From Pseudomonas syringae (GTDB lineage Bacteria; Pseudomonadota; Gammaproteobacteria; Pseudomonadales; Pseudomonadaceae), in NCBI RefSeq assembly GCF_001698815.1, contig NZ_LGSI01000058.1:46221-110220 (forward strand): a stretch of 64,000 bases of DNA. The letters run 5' to 3'. Position 1 is the first letter of the stretch. The number at the start of each line of letters is the position of its first letter. The notes under the pieces were generated by a model. The model searched no databases. It was not told the origin of the DNA and saw nothing but the letters and a program-made list of their open reading frames with translations. Both the position numbers and the translations under genes were made by a program. Shown here piece by piece: positions 10,150 through 18,202 of the stretch.

Positions 10150-10629
10150 GTGCGCTCCATTAGCGTGCGGTCGCTCTTTTGCAGTGCGTTAAGGCGGTGC
10201 ACGGCCTGTTAAAAATGAAAGAAGATGTCGCAAGGTTACAAGTTTTCCTATTGACCTGTCGCTAATTCGACTCTGCCACCATGCTGGTACGGGCTTTGCT
10301 ATAAGAACGGTGGAGTGAAAGCGCTCACCCAGGTCGGTAACACTATCAGCGTATTACTGATGACCGCCGGGGTTGGCACGGAATCCATGCATCAGGATTT
10401 TCGGCACGGTTCGTCCTGTACCGGGTTGGTCCAGGAACATCATGGGGCTTGAATCTGCCAGACCGTTTTGGGGTCGTGATTACGAGTGACGAGAAGATCT
10501 TGCGCTCGATTCAGGATCCGGGTCTTACGCCGCATGACCCAAAAATAAGCCAGCACGGGTCATCAGTGCCTCACAAGGGTGCGGCGGGGCTCAAGCTCCG
10601 ACACAACAAAGAGCAAACTGGAGGTTTGA
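10150..10629. other. Divergent promoter region between estB and aapJ
   Basis: 480 bp without a credible gene; a 112-aa frame from 10449 has no family look and overlaps aapJ. It holds a sigma-54-type promoter at 10285-10300 facing aapJ, implying a leader of roughly 315 nt, and a second TGGCACG match at 10374-10380 whose -12 half has the wrong spacing. The aapJ ribosome site (CTGGAGG) closes the region. Confidence 0.5.
10285..10300 (+). promoter_or_regulatory. Sigma-54 (RpoN) promoter for aapJQMP
   Basis: TGGTACGGGCTTTGCT matches the -24/-12 consensus TGGCACG-N4-TTGCW with correct GG-N10-GC spacing. It fits nitrogen-controlled expression of amino-acid uptake. Its distance from the aapJ start (330 bp) is long. 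Confidence 0.55.
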
Positions 10630-11658
10630 ATGAAGATGTTGAAATCCACCCTGGCCGTAGTGGCCGCCGCAGCAGTTCTCGGCGTGAGCAGTTTTGCTCA
10701 GGCAGGCGCGACACTGGACGCTATTCAAAAGAAAGGCTTCGTACAGTGCGGCGTCAGCGACGGTCTGCCAGGTTTCTCCGTTCCTGATGCCAAGGGCCGA
10801 ATCAACGGCATCGACGCCGACGTCTGCCGCGCTGTTGCTGCTGCCGTTTTCGGTGATGCGAACAAAGTTAAATTCAGCCAGTTGAACGCCAAAGAGCGCT
10901 TCACAGCGCTGCAGTCCGGCGAAATCGACATCCTGTCGCGTAACACCACCTGGACCAGCTCCCGTGACGCTGGCATGGGTCTGGTATTCGCCGGTGTGAC
11001 TTACTACGACGGTATCGGCTTCCTGGTAAACAACAAGCTGGGCGTTAAAAGTGCCAAGGAACTGGACGGTGCAACTATCTGTATCCAGGCCGGTACTACC
11101 ACCGAGCTTAACGTTTCCGACTACTTCCGTTCGAACGGTCTGAAATACACCCCGATCACTTTCGACACTTCCGACGAAAGCGCCAAGTCCCTGGAAGGCG
11201 GTCGTTGCGACGTTCTGACCTCCGACCAATCGCAGCTTTACGCACAGCGCAGCAAGCTGGCCAAGCCGGACGACTACATCGTTCTGCCAGAAGTGATCTC
11301 CAAAGAACCTCTGGGCCCAGTCGTGCGTAAAGGCGACGAAGAGTGGTTCAGCATCGTCAAGTGGACGCTGTTCGCAATGCTGAACGCTGAAGAAGCTGGC
11401 GTTTCCTCGAAAAACGTTGAAGCCGAAGCCAAATCGACCAAAAACCCGGACGTCGCTCGTATGCTCGGTGCTGACGGCGAATACGGCAAAGACCTGAAAC
11501 TGCCGAAAGACTGGGTAGTGCAGATCGTCAAGCAAGTCGGTAACTACGGTGAAGTTTTCGAACGTAACCTGGGTGAAGGCACCGCGTTGAAAATCAAACG
11601 TGGCCAAAATGCTCTGTGGAACAAAGGCGGCATTCAGTACGCTCCACCAATTCGCTGA
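10630..11658 (+). CDS. aapJ: General L-amino acid ABC transporter, periplasmic binding protein AapJ
   Basis: 342 aa with a clear Sec signal peptide (MKMLKSTLAVVAAAAVLGVS, cleavage near AQA-G). The mature part is a family 3 solute-binding protein (LDAIQKKGFVQCGVSDG...; SQLNAKERFTALQSGEIDIL) of the AapJ type, which delivers a broad range of L-amino acids to the membrane complex. The start follows CTGGAGG. A 10-bp stem-loop just after the stop probably lowers read-through, so that the binding protein is made in excess over AapQMP. Confidence 0.95.
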   Translation: MKMLKSTLAVVAAAAVLGVSSFAQAGATLDAIQKKGFVQCGVSDGLPGFSVPDAKGRINGIDADVCRAVAAAVFGDANKVKFSQLNAKERFTALQSGEIDILSRNTTWTSSRDAGMGLVFAGVTYYDGIGFLVNNKLGVKSAKELDGATICIQAGTTTELNVSDYFRSNGLKYTPITFDTSDESAKSLEGGRCDVLTSDQSQLYAQRSKLAKPDDYIVLPEVISKEPLGPVVRKGDEEWFSIVKWTLFAMLNAEEAGVSSKNVEAEAKSTKNPDVARMLGADGEYGKDLKLPKDWVVQIVKQVGNYGEVFERNLGEGTALKIKRGQNALWNKGGIQYAPPIR

Positions 11659-11667
11659 TTGACCCTG

Positions 11668-11700
11668 CGCCCGACAGTCTGAACAACAGGCTGTCGGGCG
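11668..11700 (+). terminator. Stem-loop between aapJ and aapQ (attenuator / 3' stabiliser)
   Basis: CGCCCGACAG (11668-11677) pairs perfectly with CTGTCGGGCG (11691-11700) around a 13-nt loop, followed by a weak T-rich stretch (TTGTTCTGTT). Likely partial termination or 3'-end protection of aapJ mRNA. Confidence 0.75.
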
Positions 11701-11731
11701 TTGTTCTGTTCCATTTTTCCTGGGGCATTCA

Positions 11732-12913
11732 ATGGAAAAGCAAATCGTCGCACCCAAGCAAAAGCTCTCTCTGAGCGACCCGAAAGTGCGCGCGTGGGCA
11801 TTTCAGATCATCACCATAGTGGCGGTGATCTCAATGGGCTGGTTCTTGTTCGATAACACCCAGACCAACCTGGAGCATCGTGGCATCACCTCGGGTTTCA
11901 GCTTTCTTGAGCGCAGTGCCGGCTTTGGCATTGCTCAGCATCTGATCGATTACACGGAGTCGGACACCTACGCTCGCGTATTTGTCATCGGTCTGCTTAA
12001 CACCCTTCTGGTTTCGTTCATCGGTATCGTTCTGGCGACCCTGCTGGGCTTCATCATTGGCGTTGCACGCTTGTCACCCAACTGGATGATCAACAAGCTG
12101 GCGACTGTCTACGTTGAGGTTTTCCGGAACATTCCGCCGCTGCTGCAGATTCTGTTCTGGTACTTCGCAGTGTTCCTGACCCTGCCGGGTCCACGTCAGG
12201 CGCATGGCTATCTGGAGATGTTCTTCGTCAGCAGCCGTGGCCTGAACATGCCAAGAGCACTCGCCGCTGATGGCGCGTGGCCGTTCATCATCAGCATCGT
12301 GTTGGCCATTGTCGCTGTGGTCATGATGACCCGCTGGGCCAACAAGCGGTTTGAAGCCACCGGGCAACCGTTCCACAAGTTCTGGGTCGGCCTGGCGCTG
12401 ATCATCGTCATTCCCGCCTTGTGCGCCGCGATCTTCGGCGCGCCTGTGCATTGGGAAATGCCTGAGCTTAAAGGCTTCAACTTCGTTGGCGGCTGGGTTC
12501 TGATCCCTGAACTGCTGGCCTTGACCCTGGCGCTTACGGTGTACACCGCAGCGTTCATCGCCGAAATCGTGCGGTCGGGTATCAAGTCGGTCAGCCACGG
12601 TCAAACGGAAGCTGCACGTTCCCTGGGCCTGCGCCCTGGGCCGACGCTGCGCAAGGTCATCATCCCGCAGGCTCTGCGCGTGATCATCCCGCCGCTGACC
12701 AGCCAATACCTGAACCTGGCGAAGAACTCCTCGCTGGCGGCCGGTATCGGATATCCGGAAATGGTTTCCCTGTTTGCCGGTACGGTGTTGAACCAGACCG
12801 GGCAGGCGATTGAAGTCGTTGCCATCACCATGAGCGTGTACCTGGCGATCAGTATCAGCATTTCCCTGCTGATGAACTGGTACAACAAGCGCATTGCGCT
12901 GATTGAGCGGTGA
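11732..12913 (+). CDS. aapQ: General L-amino acid ABC transporter permease AapQ
   Basis: 393 aa inner-membrane permease, long for its family because AapQ/M types carry an extra periplasmic and membrane segment between the first helices and the conserved part. The His/Glu/Gln-type permease region is at the C-terminus: EIVRSGIKSVSHGQTEAARSL, then the EAA-like loop and SLAAGIGYPEMVSLF. Start ATG after TGGGGCATTCA. aapM follows after 10 bp and pairs with it to form the translocation pore. Confidence 0.95.
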   Translation: MEKQIVAPKQKLSLSDPKVRAWAFQIITIVAVISMGWFLFDNTQTNLEHRGITSGFSFLERSAGFGIAQHLIDYTESDTYARVFVIGLLNTLLVSFIGIVLATLLGFIIGVARLSPNWMINKLATVYVEVFRNIPPLLQILFWYFAVFLTLPGPRQAHGYLEMFFVSSRGLNMPRALAADGAWPFIISIVLAIVAVVMMTRWANKRFEATGQPFHKFWVGLALIIVIPALCAAIFGAPVHWEMPELKGFNFVGGWVLIPELLALTLALTVYTAAFIAEIVRSGIKSVSHGQTEAARSLGLRPGPTLRKVIIPQALRVIIPPLTSQYLNLAKNSSLAAGIGYPEMVSLFAGTVLNQTGQAIEVVAITMSVYLAISISISLLMNWYNKRIALIER

Positions 12914-12923
12914 GGAAGCGCCC

Positions 12924-14021
12924 ATGACTACCCATACTTTCAAACCTGATATGCCACCACCGGGCAAAGTGTTCGGCCCCGTGGCGTGGATGCGGCAAAA
13001 CCTGTTCTCCAGCTGGATCAACACGCTGCTGACCTTGTTTTCGATCTATCTGGTGTTCCTGGTCGTGCCGCCGATTCTCAGCTGGGCGTTCATCGACGCC
13101 AACTGGGTCGGCACCACACGCGCCGATTGCACCAAGGCCGGCGCCTGCTGGGTGTTCATCGAGCAACGTTTTGGTCAGTTCATGTACGGCTACTACCCCA
13201 GCGAACTGCGCTGGCGTGTAGACCTGACCGTGATCCTGGCGATTGTCGGCGTTGCGCCGCTGTTCATCTCGCGCTTCCCGCGCAAAGCGGTGTACGGCCT
13301 GAGCTTCCTGTTCATCTACCCGGTGGTTGCGTTCTTCCTGCTGCATGGCGGCGCGTTTGGTCTGACCAACGTTGCAACCAGCCAGTGGGGTGGCCTGATG
13401 CTGACGCTAGTAATCGCCACCGTCGGTATCGCCGGTGCATTGCCGCTGGGTATCGTGCTGGCGCTGGGTCGTCGTTCGAACATGCCGGCGGTCCGCGTGG
13501 TCTGCGTGACGTTCATCGAGTTCTGGCGCGGCGTGCCGTTGATCACCGTGCTGTTCATGTCCTCGGTAATGCTGCCGTTGTTCCTGCCCGAAGGCATGAA
13601 CTTCGACAAACTGCTGCGCGCCCTGATCGGCGTCATCCTGTTCCAGTCGGCTTATGTGGCTGAAGTGGTTCGCGGCGGCATGCAGGCCATTCCCAAGGGT
13701 CAGTACGAAGCGGCTGCGGCCATGGGCCTGGGTTACTGGCGCTCCATGGGGCTGGTCATTCTGCCCCAGGCGTTGAAGATGGTTATCCCCGGCATCGTCA
13801 ACACCTTTATTGCCCTGTTCAAAGACACCAGCCTGGTGATCATCATCGGCCTGTTCGACCTGCTCAACAGCGTCAAACAAGCTGCTGCCGACCCGACCTG
13901 GCTGGGTATGGCCACTGAAGGCTATGTCTTCGCGGCCCTGGTGTTCTGGATCTTCTGTTTCGGCATGTCCCGCTATTCCATGCATTTGGAACGTAAGCTG
14001 GACACAGGCCACAAGCGTTAG
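12924..14021 (+). CDS. aapM: General L-amino acid ABC transporter permease AapM
   Basis: 365 aa from the ATG at 12924, which follows TGAGGAAGCG; an upstream in-frame GTG at 12903 overlaps aapQ and is less likely. Multiple membrane helices, a Cys-containing periplasmic loop (TRADCTKAGACW, about residue 71), and the conserved permease segment EVVRGGMQAIPKGQYEAAAA with GYWRSMGLVILPQALKMVIP. It is the partner of AapQ, and the AapP gene begins 10 bp downstream. Confidence 0.95.
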   Translation: MTTHTFKPDMPPPGKVFGPVAWMRQNLFSSWINTLLTLFSIYLVFLVVPPILSWAFIDANWVGTTRADCTKAGACWVFIEQRFGQFMYGYYPSELRWRVDLTVILAIVGVAPLFISRFPRKAVYGLSFLFIYPVVAFFLLHGGAFGLTNVATSQWGGLMLTLVIATVGIAGALPLGIVLALGRRSNMPAVRVVCVTFIEFWRGVPLITVLFMSSVMLPLFLPEGMNFDKLLRALIGVILFQSAYVAEVVRGGMQAIPKGQYEAAAAMGLGYWRSMGLVILPQALKMVIPGIVNTFIALFKDTSLVIIIGLFDLLNSVKQAAADPTWLGMATEGYVFAALVFWIFCFGMSRYSMHLERKLDTGHKR

Positions 14022-14031
14022 GAGTTATGTG

Positions 14032-14796
14032 ATGAGTGAAGTTATCAGTAAGCCTCTGGGCGCCGAAGGCATGATCCGCATGGAGGGCGTACACAAGTGG
14101 TACGGCCAGTTCCACGTGCTCAAGGACATCAACCTGAACGTGCGTCAGGGTGAGCGAATCGTGTTGTGCGGCCCTTCCGGCTCCGGCAAGTCAACGACCA
14201 TTCGTTGCCTGAACCGCCTGGAAGAGCACCAGCAAGGCAAGATCGTGGTTGATGGCACCGAGCTGACATCGGACCTGAAACAGATCGAAGCCATCCGCCG
14301 CGAAGTCGGCATGGTGTTCCAGCACTTCAACCTGTTTCCGCATCTGACCATCCTGCAGAACTGCACGCTGGCACCGATGTGGGTCCGCAAGCTGCCCAAG
14401 CGCAAGGCCGAAGAAATTGCCATGCATTACCTTGAGCGTGTGCGTATCCCGGAACAGGCCCACAAGTTTCCAGGCCAGCTTTCCGGCGGTCAGCAACAAC
14501 GTGTGGCGATTGCCCGCGCGCTGTGCATGAAGCCGAAAATCATGCTGTTCGATGAGCCGACTTCGGCACTCGATCCGGAAATGGTGAAAGAAGTGCTCGA
14601 CACCATGGTCGGCCTGGCGGAAGAAGGCATGACCATGCTCTGCGTCACCCACGAAATGGGCTTCGCCCGCACCGTGGCCAACCGCGTGATCTTCATGGAC
14701 AAAGGCGAAATCGTCGAACAGGCTCCACCAAACGAGTTCTTCGACAATCCACAAAGCGATCGCACCAAACTGTTCCTGAGCCAGATCCTGCATTGA
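14032..14796 (+). CDS. aapP: General L-amino acid ABC transporter ATP-binding protein AapP
   Basis: 254 aa from the ATG at 14032 after TAGGAGT, the usual size of GlnQ/AapP ATPases. Walker A GPSGSGKST, Q-loop FQHFNLFPH, signature LSGGQQQRVAIARAL, Walker B IMLFDEPTSALDPE and the H-loop VTHEMGFA are intact. It powers uptake through AapQM. It is the last gene of the operon, with a strong terminator 20 bp after the stop. Confidence 0.96.
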   Translation: MSEVISKPLGAEGMIRMEGVHKWYGQFHVLKDINLNVRQGERIVLCGPSGSGKSTTIRCLNRLEEHQQGKIVVDGTELTSDLKQIEAIRREVGMVFQHFNLFPHLTILQNCTLAPMWVRKLPKRKAEEIAMHYLERVRIPEQAHKFPGQLSGGQQQRVAIARALCMKPKIMLFDEPTSALDPEMVKEVLDTMVGLAEEGMTMLCVTHEMGFARTVANRVIFMDKGEIVEQAPPNEFFDNPQSDRTKLFLSQILH

Positions 14797-14815
14797 TTGG
14801 GTGAAGGTGACAGAG

Positions 14816-14844
14816 AAACCCGGACCTTGTGTTCGGGTTTTTTT
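14816..14844 (+). terminator. Rho-independent terminator of aapJQMP
   Basis: AAACCCG pairs with CGGGTTT around GACCTTGTGTT-type loop bases and is followed by TTTT. Placed 20 bp after the aapP stop. Confidence 0.88.
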
Positions 14845-14886
14845 ATGGGGGCGGTAATTGGTGCCGAGGCCTCTTCACGCAATCCC

Positions 14887-15013
14887 GTTGGAGCGAGGCT
14901 TGCCCGCGAAGGGGTCGGCGCATTGTAGGACCGGATTCATCCGGGAAGGCGGCGTGTCAGGTAATTACGATGTTGGCCGTGTCGCCGCCTTCGCGAACAA
15001 GTTCGCTCCTACA
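14887..15013. repeat. REP cluster, left flank of the Hcp module
   Basis: One REP unit (GTTGGAGCGAGGCTTGCCCG, about 14888-14910) is followed by a 91-bp REP pair (14923-15013). The 91-bp part is 90 % identical (9 mismatches by eye) and in the same orientation to 17343-17433, so the two copies bracket the type VI module. Confidence 0.85.
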
Positions 15014-15087
15014 AGATTTCGCACTTGCAGAGTTTGTCCTTAGCGCCGGCAGGACGCATATTTTTTTGGAGTATTGATGGGGAAGGT

Positions 15088-15642
15088 TTATAAAACCCGA
15101 CCGTACTTTTTCCCCTCATAGAGCGCTCCAATAATGACGGCTGGAACGACGATGACGTAAAGAATCAGGCCTATTGCTCTTACCGCGTGCGGTTCAAGGG
15201 TGATGAACTGCAATGGGCCCAACAGGATTGCGCCTGTCACCGGCACGCAAAAAAATGGTACGAAAATACCTATCCTCAGATAGTAGAAAAAGTTCTCCCT
15301 GCGGCTATAAATTTCAATATCAGGTTCTCCCGGCTTTAACATCGCGCGTTTTTCTTCGACGGTATATCTAATTGGGCGAGGGATGGCGTAGACATAAGCC
15401 AGTATCATATAGCCGGTTGCGGTAACTACAACAGGGCTACGCGCTTCTCCTACGAACTGGATGTGGCCGGTGTTTGCGAAGATCATATGTCCTATGACGA
15501 TGGCGACGTTATACAGAAAAACGATGAGCTGTTTCTTTCCTGAAAAATTCTCACCCCCGAGTGCGAATTTAGCCCAGAGTGAAGGTGCGAATAATATTGC
15601 TGTTATAACGAGATATTGGATGTGAAACCAGGTCGTGTCCAT
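15088..15642 (-). CDS. Putative immunity protein, multi-helix membrane protein (copy 1)
   Basis: 184 aa with four to five hydrophobic helices (about residues 7-25, 40-58, 68-88, 120-142, 155-176). No enzyme motif is visible. Its first half aligns with the 100-aa product encoded at 15744-16046: SLWAKF against SLWARF, GENFSG against GKNYTY, and YMILAYVYAIP against FVMLFLYMYALP. Both lie directly downstream of the Hcp and DUF4225-type genes on the same strand, so a role as inner-membrane immunity to that effector is inferred. AAGGCGG precedes the ATG. Base composition is more AT-rich than the core genes. The function remains unproven. Confidence 0.6.
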   Translation of the reverse strand: MDTTWFHIQYLVITAILFAPSLWAKFALGGENFSGKKQLIVFLYNVAIVIGHMIFANTGHIQFVGEARSPVVVTATGYMILAYVYAIPRPIRYTVEEKRAMLKPGEPDIEIYSRRENFFYYLRIGIFVPFFCVPVTGAILLGPLQFITLEPHAVRAIGLILYVIVVPAVIIGALYEGKKYGRVL

Positions 15643-15743
15643 TTTATTCCGCCTTTAAGGATCGCTGCGTGACATTTTAATGGGGGCGTTTATTTGTATT
15701 GGGGAAGTGATAGTTGCTGCTACCATAGTAATGTAGGTTTAGC

Positions 15744-16046
15744 CTAATTTCTAAAACTCCACGGTTTTATATTCCGCTCGGTCGGAAGTGCGTACATATA
15801 TAGAAAAAGCATTACGAACGAAACCCACCCGATGGTATCGGGCTTTGTATCTCCTATGAGCGGTAGTTGGCTGTTTTGTATGAAATTTAGATGGATGAAT
15901 ATAAGTGTTCCGTTATATATTGTGGCTATTATGCTTTTATTATAGGTGTAGTTTTTTCCAGAGTAACTAAATCTAGCCCAAAGCGAAGGCAAGAAAAATA
16001 ACAAGCTTAATGTGCAGAATGTGGTGTAAAAAACTGTGTTATTCAT
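15744..16046 (-). CDS. Putative immunity protein, short membrane paralogue (copy 2)
   Basis: 100 aa with three hydrophobic segments (about residues 5-22, 40-57, 70-90). It is a paralogue of the first half of the neighbouring 184-aa protein and ends where that protein continues, so it is either a naturally short form or a truncated copy. Its ATG lies inside the last codons of the effector gene (ATGAATAA overlap), which makes translation of effector and this protein directly coupled. That coupling marks it as the more likely cognate immunity protein. Codon use is markedly AT-rich. Confidence 0.6.
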   Translation of the reverse strand: MNNTVFYTTFCTLSLLFFLPSLWARFSYSGKNYTYNKSIIATIYNGTLIFIHLNFIQNSQLPLIGDTKPDTIGWVSFVMLFLYMYALPTERNIKPWSFRN

Positions 16047-16755
16047 TCTTTTCTTTCCATTCGCGACGCATCCCGGCTCCAGTCACGGCATCGGAAGCTC
16101 GATCGAACATAAAGGCTCGATTGTTCAAACCTTTATATGCCCGAATATAGTCTGTTTCGACATATTTAAAGAGGCGCCACGATCCAGGTTTTAGCACCTT
16201 TCGAAAAGCTCCGTAGCCGGAGAAAGCAAGGTCAAATACCCCGTAAGCCATATTCCCCTCGAACTCCGTCCCGCCGGACATTTCTGATACGCCTTGATAA
16301 AACTTTCTAACGTATCCCTGCGAGTCAGTCCGAGCTTCCAGCAGGTTAGTCCCATTTTCGTAGATGTTGTTTAGCCCGTGCGTTGCAGTTAATAGCCCAA
16401 TACCACAACCTAATCCAGATGTGACTCCACACATTGCGACCCCGCCAGTGACTTGCAGTACTCCAGCCGCTAAACCGATACCTTGCTGAAGAGCAGTTGC
16501 GGATTTCGTCAACACGCTCTGCTCAGCCTCCAGCGCCTTCAAACCTTCTTCCGCAGTCTTCCTCCCATCCCCCACATCCCTCACAATCCCTCGCGCGTAA
16601 TAAGCCACTTCGCGATTGAATTTAATGCGCAGCATTCCATCCTGAATATGCCGCGCGCTTATTGTGCAAGCTTGGGATGTCAGCACGCCCGCCGCGTGGC
16701 TGACTTGCCAATATCCATCAGTGCTGGCTATCTTTTTTTTATTTACTGATCCCAT
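16039..16755 (-). CDS. Candidate type VI secretion effector, DUF4225-like
   Basis: 238 aa from the ATG at 16755, which has GGAAGGTG five bases ahead; a further ATG at 16770 would overlap hcp more. The gene overlaps the end of hcp by 13 bp and the next gene by 8 bp. Residues 85-125 form a Gly-rich hydrophobic stretch (QQGIGLAAGVL...GLGCGIGLLTA) followed by THGLNNIYENG, which I recognise as a DUF4225-type signature. The C-terminal part is basic and aromatic with no known catalytic motif. Linkage to Hcp and to membrane proteins suggests a cargo effector acting at the inner membrane, perhaps by pore formation; this is inference. Confidence 0.65.
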   Translation of the reverse strand: MGSVNKKKIASTDGYWQVSHAAGVLTSQACTISARHIQDGMLRIKFNREVAYYARGIVRDVGDGRKTAEEGLKALEAEQSVLTKSATALQQGIGLAAGVLQVTGGVAMCGVTSGLGCGIGLLTATHGLNNIYENGTNLLEARTDSQGYVRKFYQGVSEMSGGTEFEGNMAYGVFDLAFSGYGAFRKVLKPGSWRLFKYVETDYIRAYKGLNNRAFMFDRASDAVTGAGMRREWKEKNE

Positions 16756-17237
16756 TCGGCACCTTCCCATGACGTGTAGCCACTGGTTTTGGCCGCGTGA
16801 TTTTCCCAGATAATGTCGCGATAGCGGATGGCGATGGTTTCGTTGGGATCTGCGTCATTCTCGAGTACTGAGTGAGGTACGTCGACGGTAAGGCTGGCGA
16901 TTTGTGCGCCTTTGATTTTGACCGAGTAATATTTTTCCTGCCCCGCCAGATTTGAATGACGGTAGAAGTTTATGGTGCAGGTCAGTTCTTCACGGTCTGA
17001 CAATGCCTGCGCCAGTAATGGTGATGACTTGTCGAGGAGCTTGGTAATAATTACGGGGTTGTGATGGGCGTGCTTGATATTGCCAATGTTGTTCATGTTG
17101 TGAGAGAAGGACAGCACCATTATTTCGTCTTCATGCCCGGCCTGACATTTATTGCCAATGGAAGGCAGACTTGAGCAACCTGCTGAAATCAGGCCTTGAT
17201 TTTTACCTTCGATAATCATGTAGCTATGACTGGCCAT
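16743..17237 (-). CDS. hcp: Type VI secretion tube protein Hcp
   Basis: 164 aa, the normal Hcp length, from the ATG at 17237 with AGGGAG ahead; the frame extends upstream through a REP and is not coding there. The N-terminus MASHSYMIIEGKNQGLISAG, DEIMVLSFSHNM and KYYSVKIKGAQIASLTVDVP are characteristic of the Hcp family, which stacks into hexameric rings of the secretion tube and carries small effectors in its lumen. No other type VI structural gene is in the window, so this is an orphan hcp that must rely on a main cluster elsewhere. It heads a cassette with the effector and two membrane proteins. Confidence 0.92.
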   Translation of the reverse strand: MASHSYMIIEGKNQGLISAGCSSLPSIGNKCQAGHEDEIMVLSFSHNMNNIGNIKHAHHNPVIITKLLDKSSPLLAQALSDREELTCTINFYRHSNLAGQEKYYSVKIKGAQIASLTVDVPHSVLENDADPNETIAIRYRDIIWENHAAKTSGYTSWEGAEWDQ

Positions 17238-17342
17238 TACGGATCTCCCTGAAAAAATGAGCGACCAGTTTATTCGGATGATTGTCGAGAGGCTGTAGGG
17301 CGTTTCCGAAACGCTTGTTGGAAGAGTGAGAAATGTCAGTTG

Positions 17343-17433
17343 TTGTAGGACCGAACTCATCCGGGAAAGCGGCGTGTCGGGCAATAACGATGTTGGCCGT
17401 GCCGCCGCTTTCGCGAACAAGTTCGCTCCCACA
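17343..17433. repeat. REP pair, right flank of the Hcp module
   Basis: TTGTAGGACCGAACTCATCC to GCGAACAAGTTCGCTCCCACA, 91 bp, ungapped 90 % match to 14923-15013 in direct orientation, including the non-palindromic centre (ACGATGTTGGCCGTG). Confidence 0.85.
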
Positions 17434-17454
17434 GTGTTTGATATCTGCGGGCTG

Positions 17455-17664
17455 TTAAGCCTCCAACCGATCCAGAGACTTCTCCACCGCCCCGCGCGCC
17501 AGATCAATCAGGTGCATGACTGCAAAGGCCAGGTCGCGTTGGGTGCCGTGCAGATGATCGCCTGTTTCGTACGCTGTCGCAGATGCGCAGCGCAGCAGTT
17601 CGACGGCGTGGTTCAGGGAATCTTCCACGGTGGGCAGCGGTTGAGCGGGGGTGATCTTGAGCAT
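17455..17664 (-). CDS. Small DUF6124-type protein
   Basis: 69 aa from the ATG at 17664, which has AGGAG eight bases ahead (MLKITPAQPLPTVEDSLNHA...). It resembles the small Pseudomonas-specific proteins now labelled DUF6124, with a predicted helical core (VELLRCASATAYETGD, DLAFAVMHLIDLARGAVE). There is no signal, membrane helix or catalytic motif, and function is unknown. Its ribosome site can be sequestered by a hairpin (17672-17690), and the upstream 190 bp look like a structured leader, so post-transcriptional control is likely. Confidence 0.7.
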   Translation of the reverse strand: MLKITPAQPLPTVEDSLNHAVELLRCASATAYETGDHLHGTQRDLAFAVMHLIDLARGAVEKSLDRLEA

Positions 17665-17671
17665 GTTGAAA

Positions 17672-17860
17672 CTCCTATTGCAGTAAGGAGCCATCACTCG
17701 TCGCGACTAAACGAAGGGTGGCGGCTGTGCCACAGGTTAGTCGACCGGCCAATAGGAAACCGGCGCACCCGAAGGCGCCCTGCGCACAGCCACCATGAAG
17801 GTGAAACTGTATGCGCCTATTGATCCGGGCGACTAAACCCGATCGCTGATGTGCAGCGAC
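17672..17860 (-). ncRNA. Putative structured 5' leader / cis-regulatory RNA of the DUF6124-type gene
   Basis: Several complementary segments are packed upstream of the 69-aa gene. Stem A: 17723-17730 with 17784-17791 (GGCTGTGC/GCACAGCC), extended by GGT/ACC across a 3-nt bulge. Stem B: 17735-17743 with 17830-17839 (GGTTAGTCG/CGACTAAACC, one bulged A). Stem C: GGCGC 17762-17766 with GCGCC 17775-17779. Stem D: TCGCTG 17843-17848 with CAGCGA 17854-17859. A and B interlock as a pseudoknot. A last hairpin (CTCCT/AGGAG, 17672-17690) covers the ribosome site. No covariation test was possible. Confidence 0.5.
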
Positions 17861-18202
17861 CGACGCAGCCTAGACACCCGAATCGGCAGGCGCAAGCGGC
17901 CGGGAGTTTCTAGGAAATTTCACGCAAGGGAAAGAGACGGATCAGGCGATTTTTTTGCAGACTTCCAGAATTCCCTCCGCTTTATATTCCGAGTATGTTG
18001 ATTTCAAACACGGTAATTGCTGTTTTCGACATAAAATCTTTTATTTTTTTATGGGGAGAAAGATCCTACAAATTAGCTTGTGATTTCCATTAGGTTGCGT
18101 CGGCTTTTTCGGATTTTGATAGTTTAAAAGTTAGGCTAGTGTGAGTTACATCGTGTTAGTGATTAATGGCGCGATGCCATGTTGTATTTTATTGGAGATG
18201 TT

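Noticed and set aside
10449..10787. 112-aa frame upstream of aapJ
   Set aside because: It overlaps the aapJ signal peptide in another frame and has no family character; the region is better read as promoter and leader.
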